DNA of 6,866 bases from Actinomycetota bacterium (GTDB lineage: Bacteria; Actinomycetota; Acidimicrobiia; Acidimicrobiales; Acidimicrobiaceae). The DNA is taken from contig ML178766.1 in assembly GCA_004366215.1 (NCBI GenBank), positions 4,518 to 11,383 on the forward strand, given 5' to 3'. How positions within the stretch are numbered: position 1 is the first letter of the stretch; the number at the start of each line of letters is the position of its first letter. A program made the position numbers and the translations under genes. Below, one piece after another: positions 5,529 through 6,866 of the stretch. The notes beneath the pieces were generated by a model, which was not told where the DNA came from, did no database searches, and saw nothing but the letters and a program-made list of their open reading frames with translations.

Positions 5529-6866
5529 ATGGGTGTGAACCTTCACCACCACAGCTACGACGTCGTCATCGTCGGTGCAGGCGGGGCTGGCCTGCGAGCA
5601 GCGATCGAGACGGCCGGGACGGTTCGGACCGCGGTCATCACGAAGCTCTACCCGACCCGGTCGCACACCGGGGCGGCCCAAGGAGGCATGTGCGCGGCGC
5701 TTGCCAACGTGGAGGAGGACTCCTGGGAGTGGCACGCCTTCGACACGGTCAAAGGATCGGACTACCTAGGCGACCAGGATGCTATCGAGATCATGTGCCG
5801 CGAGGCGATCGACGCCGTCATCGACCTTGAGCACTTTGGGTTGCCGTTCTCACGTACTCCCGACGGCAAGATCGATCAACGGCGCTTCGGTGGCCACACC
5901 CGGAACCACGGCGAGGCTCCGGTTCGTCGCTCCTGCTACGCGGCCGACCGCACCGGCCACATGATTCTCCAGACCCTGTTTCAGCAGTGCGTCGCGAGAG
6001 GCGTGCAGTTCTTCAACGAGTTCCAGGTCTTCGACGTGCTCTTCGAAGGCGACGGGGCTGAGCGGCGAGCAGCTGGGGTCGTGGCGTACGAGCTTGCGAC
6101 CGGCGACCTGCACGTCTTTGCTGCCATGACGGTTATGTTCGCCACCGGGGGATTCGGGCGGATCTTCCAGATCTCCTCCAACGCTCACACGCTGACCGGA
6201 GACGGGCCGGCGCTCCTGTTTCGCCGTGGTATCCCCCTCGAGGACATGGAGTTCTACCAGTTCCATCCGACAGGGATCTACGGCATCGGGATCCTGTTGA
6301 CCGAGGGGGCGCGGGGCGAGGGCGGCATCTTGCGCAACGGGCTCGGCGAGCGGTTCATGGAGCGTGTGGCGCCTACCGTGAAAGATCTCGCGCCGCGCGA
6401 CATGGTGTCTCGTGCGATCCACGCCGAGATTCGTGAGGGCCGAGGCGCCGGGCCGAACAAAGACTACGTCTACCTCGACCTGACGCACCTGCCCCCTGAG
6501 CAGATCGACGCTAAGTTGCCCGACATCTCAGGCTTCGTCCGCACCTACCTTGGGCTCGAGCCCAAGCGCGACCCGATCCCCATCCAGCCGACCGCTCACT
6601 ACGCGATGGGGGGGATCCCGACGAACGTGCACGCAGAGGTCGTGGTCGACGCTGCGGGCACGGTCGTGCCAGGGCTCTACGCCGCAGGGGAGTGTGCGTG
6701 CGTGTCCGTGCACGGCGCGAATCGGCTCGGCACGAACTCGCTGCTCGACATCAACGTCTTCGGTCGCCGAGGCGGTCGGGCAATGATCGAGTACGTTCGC
6801 ACGGTGGACCACCCTGACGTGCCACGGGACGCCGCAGAGCCCGTCCGCGAGCGCATCGAGCGTCTC
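5529..6866 (+). CDS. sdhA: Succinate dehydrogenase flavoprotein subunit (partial, 3' end outside the window)
   Basis: SdhA oxidises succinate to fumarate on a covalently bound FAD and passes the electrons to SdhB, at the inner face of the membrane (complex II, TCA cycle). The window holds 446 codons without interruption, of an expected 580 or so. Visible are the Rossmann FAD motif GAGGAG (16-21) and RSHTGAAQGG with H46 as the FAD-linking histidine. Next come GGHTRNHGEAPVRRS (121-135), the active-site block FHPTG (H246), TEGARGEGG (258-266) and PRDMVSR (R290). H357 in TAHYAMGG and R399 in HGANRLGTNS complete the set. By homology H246, R290, H357 and R399 contact the dicarboxylate. The start at ATG 5529 gives the usual short, His-rich N-terminus (MGVNLHHHSYD); GTG 5535 is a less likely alternative. 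The membrane-anchor genes sdhC and sdhD, which usually precede sdhA in actinobacteria, are not upstream here. Confidence 0.97.
   Translation, partial: MGVNLHHHSYDVVIVGAGGAGLRAAIETAGTVRTAVITKLYPTRSHTGAAQGGMCAALANVEEDSWEWHAFDTVKGSDYLGDQDAIEIMCREAIDAVIDLEHFGLPFSRTPDGKIDQRRFGGHTRNHGEAPVRRSCYAADRTGHMILQTLFQQCVARGVQFFNEFQVFDVLFEGDGAERRAAGVVAYELATGDLHVFAAMTVMFATGGFGRIFQISSNAHTLTGDGPALLFRRGIPLEDMEFYQFHPTGIYGIGILLTEGARGEGGILRNGLGERFMERVAPTVKDLAPRDMVSRAIHAEIREGRGAGPNKDYVYLDLTHLPPEQIDAKLPDISGFVRTYLGLEPKRDPIPIQPTAHYAMGGIPTNVHAEVVVDAAGTVVPGLYAAGECACVSVHGANRLGTNSLLDINVFGRRGGRAMIEYVRTVDHPDVPRDAAEPVRERIERL

Noticed and set aside
5850..6488. A 212-codon minus-strand open frame inside sdhA (and 502-1170 inside valS)
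   Set aside because: The plus-strand proteins are unmistakable SdhA and ValS; these are antisense shadows.

Overview
The window appears to come from a high-GC actinobacterium (Actinomycetota). G/C dominates third codon positions, two of the genes start with GTG, and the SdhA sequence carries a His-rich N-terminus followed by RSHTGAAQGGMCAAL, as in Streptomyces-type enzymes. A paired AAA+/VWA locus resembles, from memory, Rv0958/Rv0959 of Mycobacterium tuberculosis. An acidimicrobial-type lineage would fit, but the sequence alone does not settle this.

Layout. (1) Positions 1-1686, plus strand: the 3' two-thirds of a valyl-tRNA synthetase gene (valS). It is cut by the left window edge and also broken internally near position 306. 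There the reading frame shifts and about 17 conserved residues are missing. (2) Positions 5464 down to 1733, minus strand: a compact three-gene operon of a MoxR/Mg-chelatase-like AAA+ ATPase, a VWA-domain (MIDAS) protein and a small ArsR-type winged-helix regulator. The genes are 2 and 10 bp apart. The operon converges on valS, with 46 bp between the two stop codons. (3) Positions 5465-5528: a 64-bp divergent intergenic region that must hold the promoters of the operon and of sdhA. (4) Positions 5529-6866, plus strand: the first 446 codons of sdhA, the flavoprotein subunit of succinate dehydrogenase, running off the right edge.

How the parts fit. valS and sdhA are core housekeeping genes (translation, and the TCA cycle with respiration). 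The operon between them is the less understood part. AAA+/VWA pairs of this kind are thought to work like Mg-chelatase I/D or RavA/ViaA, where the ATPase ring remodels or metallates a client recruited through the VWA protein. The ArsR-type gene at the operon's end suggests control by an unknown ligand, possibly through autoregulation. No mobile element, CRISPR array, tRNA or rRNA was seen, and no stretch over 300 bp lacks a gene.
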